From assembly GCF_048159605.1 (NCBI RefSeq), contig NZ_JBLREB010000001.1, forward strand, positions 992,001-1,056,000: a stretch of 64,000 bases of DNA, written 5' to 3'. The translations under genes and the position numbers were made by a program. How positions within the stretch are numbered: position 1 is the stretch's first letter; every line of letters starts with the position of its first letter. Of the stretch, positions 27,160-36,126 are shown piece after piece. The notes below the pieces were generated by a model. It searched no databases and was not told where the DNA came from. It saw nothing but the letters and a program-made list of their open reading frames with translations. Source of the stretch: Ectobacillus polymachus (GTDB lineage: Bacteria > Bacillota > Bacilli > Bacillales > Bacillaceae_G).

Positions 27160-28761
27160 TTATTTTTGAGATGGAACCTCTTCTATTTCATAAACTACTG
27201 CCTCATTTGACTGATAAACTAATTTAAAGTTTGAAGGGACTTGTGCCGAGTTAGGATCAAACAAAAAAGAAAACTGGGGAAGATACTTACTTGCATACCG
27301 ATCATAGATAAGATAGTCGCTTTTTACAGGCGATGTGAGTGGACTAGCATACGAATTGGGTGCATGTTGAATCACTTTCTCATCAAGAGCTTTGTAGGAA
27401 TTTATCCCTTCTACGTTTCCTTCATAATATAAGGGAATCATTAAAAACTGTGTACCTAAGTAGTAAGCCCTTGCTGGATGTACTGCCATTATTGTTTTAT
27501 GCTCGATATTCGGATCATAAGCTTTAAGTACTTGAGTAATGGCTTTCTGATCGGCTAACTCTCCGTCATCATAACTGTCTCCTTGAATGTATTGATACGT
27601 TACAAAAAAAGTTACCATGAATCCAAAACATAGCAGCGTAGGTAGTAACCATTTTTTCACCACTGTTAAAAATCGATGATGTCTTTCATATCTGGTTAAA
27701 AGGGTACTGATAAAATCAATCGATAAAATAGTAGATATAACAGTCCAGCTAAGAAATACCTTTGCAAACACAAATGCCTGGGAAACTAAAAGAAAATATA
27801 AACATAATCCAGTTACTAGGCTCACCCAGTATATCCTCTTGATTGAAAACCAACTTCCTATCCATGCAGGGATCACAAAAGGACTTAAAACAACGCATGT
27901 TTTCAACAAAAGCAAGAGACTGTTCCACAAATTATACAGTACATGTTGGTCATATGATCCAGGATTGGCCAAAATTATATCTCCAATCCCGTTATAGTTA
28001 GCATGAAGGTTCCACCACCACAATGGACTTAGATCAAATACCCCATATCCGATGTTTAAATATTGCCATGTAGCAAATGGAGAACCACTTTGTATAGTGT
28101 TCATAATCCACCATGGCAAAGAAACTATGGAAAAAGATAAGGCAAACCAAAATAACGGTTTCAGTGCTTTTCTCCAGTCTAATGCAATAAATATGGTTAA
28201 TGCGACTAATGGAACAAGTGTATAACTCGTATACCTCGATAATCCTGCCAATCCAGCAATCAATCCTAATACAATAAACCGTTTCGATTCAGGAACTTTC
28301 AAAGATTGTAACAATAGTAGAATACTTGATACGAAAAATAGTGAATCCAACATGTTATTTTCAGCCTGAATGGAGAGTAGTAAAAAGAGGGGGTTTACGA
28401 CTAAAAACAGTTGTGTTAACAAGGCAATTACTTTCTTTTGCGTTAGCTCAATAGCTAACTTATAAGCCACGTAAAGGAGCAGAACCCCCGCAACGAGCGA
28501 AATTAGTTTAGAAGCTAAAAAACCCGACATAAATAATTGAAGGAATCCTACCAGCAATGAATACAAAGGAGGCCAATAATGAGAAGTCCATCCCGCATAA
28601 CTCTGTCCGCTAAAAATAGCACGACCTGCAAATACTTGCATTACCCCATCCCATTCTTCGAAGCTAGTATGAAAATATGATAGTGGGATTATAAGGATGG
28701 CAAAGAGAATAGGAATAACGAATTCAATCCTTAGTTGAATAAATTTCTTCATGTTCTCCAC
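27160..28761 (-). CDS. GT-C membrane glycosyltransferase (GT39/ArnT-like)
   Basis: A 533-residue protein with about 12 membrane helices and the GT-C loop-1 signature EEWDGVMQVFAGRAI (acidic pair near the first helix) and the GWTSHYWPPLYSLLVG segment typical of PMT/ArnT-type enzymes. GT-C enzymes use polyprenyl-phosphate sugars at the outer face. Its position directly after the polyprenyl-phospho-arabinose genes makes it the best candidate for the transferase that uses that donor. GTG 28761 lies behind AAGGAG; ATG 28752 is an alternative, while the TTG at 28815 lacks a ribosome site. Confidence 0.8.
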   Translation of the reverse strand: MENMKKFIQLRIEFVIPILFAILIIPLSYFHTSFEEWDGVMQVFAGRAIFSGQSYAGWTSHYWPPLYSLLVGFLQLFMSGFLASKLISLVAGVLLLYVAYKLAIELTQKKVIALLTQLFLVVNPLFLLLSIQAENNMLDSLFFVSSILLLLQSLKVPESKRFIVLGLIAGLAGLSRYTSYTLVPLVALTIFIALDWRKALKPLFWFALSFSIVSLPWWIMNTIQSGSPFATWQYLNIGYGVFDLSPLWWWNLHANYNGIGDIILANPGSYDQHVLYNLWNSLLLLLKTCVVLSPFVIPAWIGSWFSIKRIYWVSLVTGLCLYFLLVSQAFVFAKVFLSWTVISTILSIDFISTLLTRYERHHRFLTVVKKWLLPTLLCFGFMVTFFVTYQYIQGDSYDDGELADQKAITQVLKAYDPNIEHKTIMAVHPARAYYLGTQFLMIPLYYEGNVEGINSYKALDEKVIQHAPNSYASPLTSPVKSDYLIYDRYASKYLPQFSFLFDPNSAQVPSNFKLVYQSNEAVVYEIEEVPSQK

Positions 28762-28795
28762 AATTAATTTTTCTCCTTCCCATTTCGTATTCTTT

Positions 28796-29227
28796 TTATA
28801 AAATGAAACTTTCAAGAGAATTCAAGAGTAGACCAAGAAGAAATCCGAGTATAATCCCCCCAATAACCTCTATTTTTGTATGCCCAACCTCTTCTCTTAA
28901 TGAATCAAATTTATCTACATTTATATAAATTTGATTCATATTGTTTAATCGTTTCGCATGATCACCGACATATCTTCTTAATTCTATAGCATCAATACCC
29001 ACAACCCATAAAATTGTTATTCCTAATCCAACAAGAGGACTAAAAAACCCTTCGTTAAACCCGATTAAGGTTGTAGTAGTCATGACGACCGTTGCATGGG
29101 TACTTGGAAATCCACCATTTCCTATTTTCCTTAACGCATGCTTATAACCGTATTGATAAAAACGAATAAGAAATTTCATTGCCCCGGAAACGAGCCATCC
29201 AATAAAAGGTGCTAGGAAATACAACAT
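28796..29227 (-). CDS. Divergent PAP2 family phosphatase
   Basis: A 143-residue membrane protein of the divergent PAP2/DUF212 family (YuiD type). It has GNGGFPSTHATVVMTTTT (about residues 36-53), DAIELRRYVGDHAKRLN and a terminal helix GGIILGFLLGLLLN. In mycobacteria a PAP2 protein (Rv3807c) is proposed to remove the 5-phosphate from decaprenyl-phospho-5-phosphoribose. Placement between DprE2, the flippase-like gene and the GT-C gene supports the same step here, by inference. Confidence 0.8.
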   Translation of the reverse strand: MLYFLAPFIGWLVSGAMKFLIRFYQYGYKHALRKIGNGGFPSTHATVVMTTTTLIGFNEGFFSPLVGLGITILWVVGIDAIELRRYVGDHAKRLNNMNQIYINVDKFDSLREEVGHTKIEVIGGIILGFLLGLLLNSLESFIL

Positions 29228-29244
29228 TTCTCATCATCCTCCAT

Positions 29245-30207
29245 TTAAAGCTGATACCGTTTTCTTGTTCTTACATAAACGATCAACCCGATTAAAAATC
29301 CTAGCCACAAGGTGACGAAACGAATCAATATTGTTACTGAAACAGAGGTCGACTTATCTATTCCATAATAAAGTAACATTCCTGTTAAGCTGCCCTCTGC
29401 AACTCCCAATCCGCCTGGAATCATCGATAATGCTCCAGCTAATGTTGAAAACGAGAAAATAAAGATAGCATGCAGAAGATGAAGATCTATGCTCAATCCT
29501 TTAAAGATAATAAACATAGACACGCATTCTAAAAACCACGCCATTATACTTAATCCAAATGAAAACAATAGATTTTTTATACCTATTAACCGATACATAC
29601 TGTCATAAAACTGCAGCAATTGTTCTTTATGTTTTCGGATAATAGGAAACGAGGCCATTTTTTCAATTATCCACGTAACCATTTTTCTAGATTGTAAAAT
29701 GACTAGCAGCATAATCGTTCCAATCAAAACTGCTAAAAAAAAGAGAAAACCAAATTGAAAAATGACAACCCCTAACGCTGCCAACATAACCATTGCAAGA
29801 AAATCGGATAATAAATCTGCAAAAATAACTGGAGCTGATACATGAACCTCTATCTGAAAACATCTTTTTAGTGAATATGACTTAATAAATTCCCCTACTT
29901 TTCCAGGCGTAATAGACATGCAGTGACCAATAAACCAAATGTTAAAACTGTCTTTAATATTTAAATCAATTTTTAGTTGGTTAAGTAGGTAATGCCATTT
30001 CACAAACCGAAAAACATAACTACTAAGAGTGCATAGAATAGCTAAACCAATTACAGTCCAACCGATAGAAAACACCTTTCCGCTTATTTTCTGAACATCT
30101 CCCCAAAGAAGAAAGACAGAAAGGGTTACAACACCCATTACGATTCCAGTTACAAGTTTTGATGATAAGCTTCTTTTCCTTTCCAACTCTTTTTTTTGTA
30201 TGAACAT
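29245..30207 (-). CDS. LPG-synthase/AglD-type integral membrane protein (UPF0104, flippase-like)
   Basis: A 320-residue protein with about eight membrane helices and the family motifs MSITPGKVGEFIKSYSL (about residues 93-109) and SMIPGGLGVAEGSLTG (about 262-277). The family includes the membrane half of MprF and AglD-like proteins linked to lipid-linked sugars; flipping or transfer is assumed, not proven. In this gene order it could move the polyprenyl-phospho-sugar across the membrane, or help the GT-C enzyme. Spacing to both neighbours is under 20 nt. Confidence 0.8.
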   Translation of the reverse strand: MFIQKKELERKRSLSSKLVTGIVMGVVTLSVFLLWGDVQKISGKVFSIGWTVIGLAILCTLSSYVFRFVKWHYLLNQLKIDLNIKDSFNIWFIGHCMSITPGKVGEFIKSYSLKRCFQIEVHVSAPVIFADLLSDFLAMVMLAALGVVIFQFGFLFFLAVLIGTIMLLVILQSRKMVTWIIEKMASFPIIRKHKEQLLQFYDSMYRLIGIKNLLFSFGLSIMAWFLECVSMFIIFKGLSIDLHLLHAIFIFSFSTLAGALSMIPGGLGVAEGSLTGMLLYYGIDKSTSVSVTILIRFVTLWLGFLIGLIVYVRTRKRYQL

Positions 30208-30219
30208 AGTTGCACACCT

Positions 30220-30960
30220 TTACCATTTCATTCGTTTAAATAGTTTTTCAGGAATCAATCGAATAATCTTCATGATATAAAACCAATACCATGGCGTGTA
30301 GAGAATCTCTTTTTTCTTCAAAATAGACTGATAGATTGATGCAGCAACTTTTGCGGGACTTGCTACTAAAATCGTTGGCTTAATCAAACCATAGGTCATT
30401 TTCGTATCGACAAACCCAGGTTTTACGGTTAGTACATTTACCTTTGAATTGGCCAGTCGATTTCTTAGCCCTTGTAAATAAACAGTCAAGGCTCCCTTCG
30501 AAGCTCCATAAATGTAATTACTCCGTCTGCCGCGATCTCCAGCAACGGATGATATTGCACAAATACACCCTTTTTGCTTTTTCTCAAAATACCGGGCTGC
30601 TTCTTCAAGAAGGATAATGGTCGACGTATAATTAATATCCGTCATTTCACGAATCAAGGAACCGTTCCGTTCCATTTCTTTTTGATCATACATGAGCCCA
30701 TAGGATACGATCATACCATCTAAATCACCGGCTAGTTGTATACACCTTTCAAAAAAAGTGTTTTCTTCTTTTAATGCGTCAAAATTAATAGTTTTTGCAT
30801 GGATTTCGTATCGGATTTCAAGATCAGATGCCAACCTTCCTAGTTCTTCCATGTCCCTTCCCGCAAGAATAAGATCTACCTTTTTGGAAGCAAAATGATA
30901 AGCTAAAGCTTTTGAGATTCCAGACGTTGCACCTAAAATGAGTACCTGTTTCACAGACAA
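30220..30960 (-). CDS. dprE2: DprE2-like SDR (polyprenyl-phospho-2-keto-ribose reductase)
   Basis: A 246-residue classical SDR with ILGATSGISKALAYHF (about residues 8-23), LDGMIVSYG, and the active site ISSVAGDRGRRSNYIYGASK (Ser, then YxxxK). The GRRSNYxYGxSK form is typical of DprE2, which reduces the 2-keto intermediate to polyprenyl-phospho-arabinose using NAD(P)H. Its start overlaps the stop of the DprE1-like gene by 10 nt, matching the DprE1-DprE2 pairing of mycobacteria. Assignment is strong at family level; the exact lipid and sugar are inferred. Confidence 0.85.
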   Translation of the reverse strand: MSVKQVLILGATSGISKALAYHFASKKVDLILAGRDMEELGRLASDLEIRYEIHAKTINFDALKEENTFFERCIQLAGDLDGMIVSYGLMYDQKEMERNGSLIREMTDINYTSTIILLEEAARYFEKKQKGCICAISSVAGDRGRRSNYIYGASKGALTVYLQGLRNRLANSKVNVLTVKPGFVDTKMTYGLIKPTILVASPAKVAASIYQSILKKKEILYTPWYWFYIMKIIRLIPEKLFKRMKW

Positions 30961-32315
30961 TCCTCCGTTATCCCAAGTCTTCTAGACATCGAGGATGAAA
31001 AAATTCCTTTTGGGTCGACTTCTTTTTTTATCTTTATAAATTTATCAAGTTTTGGATACATCGCTTTAAAAGTGGCAGGTAGCATAACTGAGTCTTTTGC
31101 AAGGTATATTCGCCCTTTATAACGAAGAACTAACTCATCTAGTTCTTTTAGAAACGGAAAGATCGTTTGATCCTTAATTGGAAAATCTAAAGCCAATGTA
31201 TGCCCTTTGAAAGGGAAGGAAAGCAATCCTTCATTTTGTGTACCGAAACTTTTCAATACCGCTAAGAAAGAAGCTCGTTTGGAATGACTTAGGTTTTTTA
31301 GCATTTCTGTTAACCCTGCAAGACTCGTTTCTTCCGGAAAAACCACCTGATACTGAATAAATCCTTTTTTTCCATAAAGGCGATTCCAATTCAGAATGGA
31401 ATCCAACGGGTAAAAATACGAATTGTAATCGATGATTTTATTTGATCCATCTTTGAAAGAGTTGTAATAAAAATGATTAAATCCTTTAATTGTTAATGAG
31501 TTCAATGGTGATGTAGGCAATTCAATAGGGATATTCCATTTGAATGGTGATTTTGATTGCAACGAAGATTTTGATTGCAATAGAGGTTTTGTTTTTGATT
31601 GAGGAGAATGGTTCCCTAACATTAAGACAGAACGACCTAGTGACTTACCTGTTGCCAAACAATCGATCCAAGCAACAGAATAGTCATACTCGTGATCATG
31701 TTGACGGAACAATTCGAATGCTTCCTCAAGATTTGTAGCTTTTATATAGTCTACATCAATCATGGCACTATCGATTCGAATCAATTGAATCCGCGCACTT
31801 ATTATAATTCCGGTAAGTCCAATCCCTCCTACCGTTGCCCAGAACAGTTCGTTGTTTTGGTTCCTTGAACAGTTCAGAATTTCTCCTGAAGCCGTCAGCA
31901 ATTTTAAATCAAGAATATGTTGCGAAATGCAGCCTGCTTTGTGATGGTTTTTTCCATGAACATCATTTGCAATCACTCCACCAATGGTGACGTATTTTGT
32001 CCCTGGAGTAACGGGAAGGAAATAACCCTTTGGTAAAAAAAATTCAATGATTTCCTCTAACATCGTCCCTCCTTCACATTCTAAAATTCCTTTTTCAGAA
32101 TCAAATGAAAGGAAACGATTTAATTTTGTTAGCAGGAGAAGGGAATGGCCATCATTTAAGGCTGTATCCCCATAGCTTCTTCCATTTCCCCTTGGAATTT
32201 TCAACTCCTGGCATTCAACCAGTTCCCGTAAATCGCTCCATTTTTCTGAACGATAAACAAAACAATCTGCTAGTGGGTAATTCCCCCATCCACCTATTTT
32301 TTCTTTACGAAACAT
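30951..32315 (-). CDS. dprE1: DprE1-like FAD oxidase (polyprenyl-phospho-ribose 2-oxidase)
   Basis: A 454-residue VAO-family flavoprotein. FAD-binding motifs: PRGNGRSYGD (residues 41-50), TPGTKYVTIGG (103-113) and NDVHGKNHH (117-125). The C-terminal domain follows mycobacterial DprE1 closely: FYPLD (Tyr302), LDFPIKD, YLAKDS (Lys407) and the end KKEVDPKGIF...MSRRLG. The residue matching Cys387 of M. tuberculosis, target of benzothiazinones, is Ala375 (codon 31191-31193). A short LQSKS repeat (about 246-256) expands a loop. AAAGGAAC precedes the ATG. Confidence 0.88.
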   Translation of the reverse strand: MFRKEKIGGWGNYPLADCFVYRSEKWSDLRELVECQELKIPRGNGRSYGDTALNDGHSLLLLTKLNRFLSFDSEKGILECEGGTMLEEIIEFFLPKGYFLPVTPGTKYVTIGGVIANDVHGKNHHKAGCISQHILDLKLLTASGEILNCSRNQNNELFWATVGGIGLTGIIISARIQLIRIDSAMIDVDYIKATNLEEAFELFRQHDHEYDYSVAWIDCLATGKSLGRSVLMLGNHSPQSKTKPLLQSKSSLQSKSPFKWNIPIELPTSPLNSLTIKGFNHFYYNSFKDGSNKIIDYNSYFYPLDSILNWNRLYGKKGFIQYQVVFPEETSLAGLTEMLKNLSHSKRASFLAVLKSFGTQNEGLLSFPFKGHTLALDFPIKDQTIFPFLKELDELVLRYKGRIYLAKDSVMLPATFKAMYPKLDKFIKIKKEVDPKGIFSSSMSRRLGITEDCL

Positions 32316-32432
32316 TTTTTTGTTCCTTTCATTCGAATTATATTTCTTAATAAATATTTATAGGATTGGAGATTTCAAAATTAATGATTACTTAATACAT
32401 TTTTATGATCAATTATCTCTATAAATCTTATG

Positions 32433-33350
32433 TTAGTATAGGATGACAATCATGAGCACAACATACATAACAACTGTTACTAAAATATGCTTATCTTCCA
32501 ATAAGATCTGCTCGGGTTTTCCCCCTTTCCCCTCCTGTTGAATTAAATATAGATATCGACAGATTCCGTAAAGTACGAAAGGAATGCTCCACATTACCAA
32601 CTCGGCATGTGCTGAATTAAAGGCGAAAAGGGAGTAACTCAGGATGGTACATGTAGCAAATATTCCATTGTATTGATCAAGTAATGCTATTGAATAATAG
32701 TTTAATACTTTACGATGTGCTCCTTTTTTATTCTGTAATAAATAAAGTTCATGCCTCCTTTTACTTACTGTCAGAAACAGCGATAACCATAACGTGCAAA
32801 GTAAAAACCATCCTGTCATTGGGACATTGATAACAAGTGCACCCCCAACGGCTCGTAATACAAATCCAGAGGAAACTAATAAAATGTCGATTATGACAAC
32901 ATGTTTTAAAAGAAGGGAGTAGAACACATTTACCGTGAAATAGATAATCAGGCATAGAGCATAAAGAACATGAAACAAAGTAGCTACCCATATCGAAGCA
33001 ACAAGAAGAAAAAACCCAAATGTTAGTGCCCAATAAGGATTTAAAGCTCCAGATGCCATGGGGCGAAGCATTTTTTCCGGATGCTGCCTGTCAGATTCGC
33101 GATCTATAAAATCATTAAGAATATATACACAACCAGAAACAAAACAAAATAAGAAAAAGCAAATTAGAGATTTTAAAAATACACCTGGATAGGATAGTTG
33201 CATGGAATAAAGAGGAGCTGCGAAAACAATTAGATTTTTAGTCCATTGTTTAGGACGTAATTGTTTAAAGAGAAGATACATTACCTTCATATGGTTAGAC
33301 AGATTCACGTATAACCACTTCATTGTTATAGACCATTTGTATGCCCCCAT
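32433..33350 (-). CDS. UbiA-family phosphoribosyltransferase (DPPR synthase-like)
   Basis: A roughly 300-residue membrane prenyltransferase of the UbiA superfamily with about nine helices. It carries LRPKQWTKNLIVFAAPLYS (about residues 31-49) and the first aspartate motif NDFIDRESDRQHPEKMLRP (about 81-99). The RPxQWxKN start and the HPxKxxRP extension are those of Rv3806c, which transfers phosphoribose from PRPP to polyprenyl phosphate, rather than of quinone-type UbiA. It is first of the set UbiA-DprE1-DprE2. The start is uncertain: no good ribosome site is seen at 33350, and ATG 33323 is possible. Confidence 0.85.
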   Translation of the reverse strand: MGAYKWSITMKWLYVNLSNHMKVMYLLFKQLRPKQWTKNLIVFAAPLYSMQLSYPGVFLKSLICFFLFCFVSGCVYILNDFIDRESDRQHPEKMLRPMASGALNPYWALTFGFFLLVASIWVATLFHVLYALCLIIYFTVNVFYSLLLKHVVIIDILLVSSGFVLRAVGGALVINVPMTGWFLLCTLWLSLFLTVSKRRHELYLLQNKKGAHRKVLNYYSIALLDQYNGIFATCTILSYSLFAFNSAHAELVMWSIPFVLYGICRYLYLIQQEGKGGKPEQILLEDKHILVTVVMYVVLMIVILY

Positions 33351-33434
33351 AGTTGAATATATAGCATACTATGATTATCTAAAAAAATTGTAACAGTTAT
33401 CCGGGAATATAGACAAACTCCTAGACACATTTTA

Positions 33435-34904
33435 TTAAAGTTTTCCTAGGAATTTAAGAACGTTCCTCCTTGAAATCGCCATGATGGAACCTTGTGGATT
33501 TACCCCTGGAGCCGTACACAATAAACTGGCATCAGATATATATAGATTCGAAAATCCATGCACCTTTCCAAAGGAATCTGTTGCGCAAATTTCTTTCCTT
33601 TCCCCCATTGGACAGGATGAAAACAAATGAATCGTCATTAAATTTGTTTTCGACTTTGGAAGAATCTCCGGTATCTTCTTCAATTGTGACAAATTACTAA
33701 ACCTGTTCATGCCAACTATGCTCGGATGAACAGCAGATGCTCCCCCTTCGAAAAGCAAGGAAGATACCTTATAGAGACCATCAGAGAGATCCTTTAAATC
33801 TTCTTCCGTAAGATGATAGCGTACTACTGGATCTCGAAAACCAGGTATGGTTCTTATCGTTCCTTTTCCATGTCCTGTTATCATCGCATAATAAACAGCC
33901 ATATTTTCCCAATTATGGACTATTTCATTCAAATAATCAGGATGATCAATCATTCCGGTTGCGAGATAGGATGGAGAGCTTACAGAACAGCCGAAACTAA
34001 GTCTAGGAGCAAAGTTTTTGACTTGAAAAACGGGTACCCCCAGTTCCAAATCATTCACTTTCTCGTCAAACTGTGCGATTACCTTAAGGGTCGGATGGAC
34101 CTGCAGCGAGTTGCCAATATTCTGTTTGATTCCGCTTCTTCTTAATAGCGCAGCTGTTTGTACAGCTCCGCAACAAATGAATACATGTTCTGTTTCAATT
34201 TTTATTTCTCTTTGGGATTGATGTTTCCCATATAAAACCCACTTTGCTCCATTTTGCTTAATAGACTTAATCCAAGTCTCCGGCAGAAGTTTACAGCCGT
34301 GTTCGATTGCTTTCGGTATATACGTTTTTGACATAGATTGTTTATGGCTAATAAATCGCCCATATTGATCTCGCCTTTGACTATAAGTAAAACATCTTGG
34401 AACTTCAATCGCTTCCCATCCCAGCTTATCTGCTCCCTTTTTTAACTTTAATGATGGTTTTGATGGTTCATAAGGTTGATAGGATACTGATAATGCCTGT
34501 TCACATGCTTTAAAATGCGGAAGCATATCCTTTAAAGATAAAGCATCAACGTCAAAATTCTTTTTCCACTCTTCTAACATATAATCAGGAGTGCGGTGAT
34601 ATAGTCCGCTGTTAACTTCACTCCCTCCTCCAACAACCCGCCCTTCCACATATACAATTTTAGGAGAGCCAAACATTGGAGTAAGGCCTCCATTTCGGTA
34701 TTTCTCTACCATTTCCTCAGTTGAAAACGATTTAGTCGATTCCAAAGGCTGTAATGCTCCTTCTTCAATCAACAGCACATCCCTTCCGGATTCAGCTAGA
34801 TAACAGGCTGTTAATGCTCCTCCAGGGCCAGATCCAATCACAACAATTTCATTTTTTAATTCTTCTGCAAAATGAGGAGAGACGGTAATTATATGATTAC
34901 TCAT
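33435..34904 (-). CDS. GMC-family FAD oxidoreductase
   Basis: A 489-residue flavoprotein with the ADP-binding VVIGSGPGGALTACYLAESG (about residues 21-40), GRVVGGGSEVNSGLYHRTP (FAD contact) and a C-terminal active-site region HLFSSCPMG (His) and APGVNPQGSIMA (Asn). It resembles bacterial choline/glucose dehydrogenase-like and cholesterol oxidase-like enzymes. No signal peptide. It overlaps the preceding 123-residue gene by 8 nt, which suggests a two-subunit enzyme. It lies between the metallophosphoesterase and UbiA genes, so oxidation of a sugar or lipid-linked sugar is a reasonable inference. Confidence 0.8.
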   Translation of the reverse strand: MSNHIITVSPHFAEELKNEIVVIGSGPGGALTACYLAESGRDVLLIEEGALQPLESTKSFSTEEMVEKYRNGGLTPMFGSPKIVYVEGRVVGGGSEVNSGLYHRTPDYMLEEWKKNFDVDALSLKDMLPHFKACEQALSVSYQPYEPSKPSLKLKKGADKLGWEAIEVPRCFTYSQRRDQYGRFISHKQSMSKTYIPKAIEHGCKLLPETWIKSIKQNGAKWVLYGKHQSQREIKIETEHVFICCGAVQTAALLRRSGIKQNIGNSLQVHPTLKVIAQFDEKVNDLELGVPVFQVKNFAPRLSFGCSVSSPSYLATGMIDHPDYLNEIVHNWENMAVYYAMITGHGKGTIRTIPGFRDPVVRYHLTEEDLKDLSDGLYKVSSLLFEGGASAVHPSIVGMNRFSNLSQLKKIPEILPKSKTNLMTIHLFSSCPMGERKEICATDSFGKVHGFSNLYISDASLLCTAPGVNPQGSIMAISRRNVLKFLGKL

Positions 34905-35268
34905 AAAAAATCTCTCCCCTTTCTTCTTTTACTTCTGAAAATAAACGTAAAAAAATAAGACTTTCATAAAAACGGATAAAATCTCTAAATAAACTTATTT
35001 TCGAATATTTCCAAGCTTTAATTTGACGAATTTTCATGTCCTCTGGAAGGTATGGAAACAGTTTACCACCAATAAAAATACCATAAAATCCAAAAAATAT
35101 AGTTGCTAAAAATAGTGAGAGCTGTAAATAAGCTGCCATTCTTTGAAATTGCTCTATTACAAAGTCTGTCAATTCTTGGTGGAAGGGATATGCCTCAATT
35201 GTTTGCTTGACTGGAAATGGTATAGACTGTGTTAAAGCGGAAACCACTTTATTAAAAAGAATATTCAC
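34897..35268 (-). CDS. Small hydrophobic partner of the GMC oxidoreductase (hypothetical)
   Basis: A 123-residue protein with one clear membrane helix (about residues 48-68, SLFLATIFFGFYGIFIGGKL) and charged ends. I recognise no domain, but its place (8-nt overlap with the GMC gene), size and content resemble the small accessory subunits (gluconate-2-dehydrogenase subunit 3-like) that pair with GMC flavoproteins. It may anchor the enzyme at the membrane. The start is GTG, with GGGGA about 9 nt upstream. Function is inferred from context only. Confidence 0.6.
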   Translation of the reverse strand: MNILFNKVVSALTQSIPFPVKQTIEAYPFHQELTDFVIEQFQRMAAYLQLSLFLATIFFGFYGIFIGGKLFPYLPEDMKIRQIKAWKYSKISLFRDFIRFYESLIFLRLFSEVKEERGEIFYE

Positions 35269-35308
35269 TAGCCATGTCCCCTTTTTAAAATTCTTCTACA
35301 AATGATGT

Positions 35309-36085
35309 TTAAACTTTATGAATCGTCATCTCGCTTCGAACTAAGAAACGAATATTCCATTTGGTTTGACCAAGCCCGTTTGAAATGTAAAGTTCCCCGT
35401 TGGCTAAATGATGCTTACCAGTATAAATCCCTTTTGCAGGTAAAGGGCCCATTGGCCTCAATTTAAAAAGGATAGGAATGTTTATTTGTCTACCATGAAA
35501 ATGCCCCGCTAATCCAAGTGCAAATGTAAGCCTAATGTAATCAAAATAATTAGGGTCATGACAAAGAATGATGAGTGGTTCGTTATATGGATGTTCTCTA
35601 TATTTTTGAATGACTTGATTCCATTTTCCTCTATAGGGATCTATACCTAACAGAATAAAACCGTCCAATGGGACAGTCTCGTTTTCAAGCAGCTTAATAT
35701 GATACATGTCGAATAGTATTTTCAAAGAATCAATGTTAGAGAGACGGTAATCATGATTACCTAAAACAGCAAATACTGGAATAGTTGATTCCTTCAAGAC
35801 GTTTAAATAAGACTCTAATTTGGAAAGTGCCCACATTTTGTCAATATAATCACCCGTTAAAAAGATGTAATCGATGTTTTCTCTCTTGATGAACTTTTGT
35901 AGACGTTTAGGTGACACTCTTAATTTCTCTACGTGCAGATCACTAATTTGAAGAATCGTTTTATTCAATCCTAAAGGTGTTTTCACTCGTACAATTTTGA
36001 CCCACCAAGTTGGGAAGACCAATAACAAATAGCAGGTAATGAAAAAAAGTGTTAACAAAAGTAACAACCACATCAACCACATCAT
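35309..36085 (-). CDS. Metallophosphoesterase (YkuE/calcineurin type)
   Basis: A 258-residue protein: an N-terminal membrane anchor (about residues 3-22), then all calcineurin-like metal motifs, namely ISDLHVEKL, FLTGDYID, LGNHDYR, LCHDPNYF and GHFHGRQINIP. YkuE-like proteins are membrane-associated phosphodiesterases or UDP-sugar lipid hydrolases. In this locus it could cleave a lipid-linked phosphate, for example the phosphoribose intermediate, as an alternative or addition to the PAP2 protein. Co-directional, 40 nt from the next gene. Confidence 0.85.
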   Translation of the reverse strand: MMWLMWLLLLLTLFFITCYLLLVFPTWWVKIVRVKTPLGLNKTILQISDLHVEKLRVSPKRLQKFIKRENIDYIFLTGDYIDKMWALSKLESYLNVLKESTIPVFAVLGNHDYRLSNIDSLKILFDMYHIKLLENETVPLDGFILLGIDPYRGKWNQVIQKYREHPYNEPLIILCHDPNYFDYIRLTFALGLAGHFHGRQINIPILFKLRPMGPLPAKGIYTGKHHLANGELYISNGLGQTKWNIRFLVRSEMTIHKV

Positions 36086-36126
36086 TATTTTTCATGCTCC
36101 TTCCCCTTTAAAGCGTTGCCATAAAG

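Noticed and set aside
28761..28815. TTG 28815 as start of the GT-C transferase
   Set aside because: No ribosome site precedes it; AAGGAG lies in front of GTG 28761.
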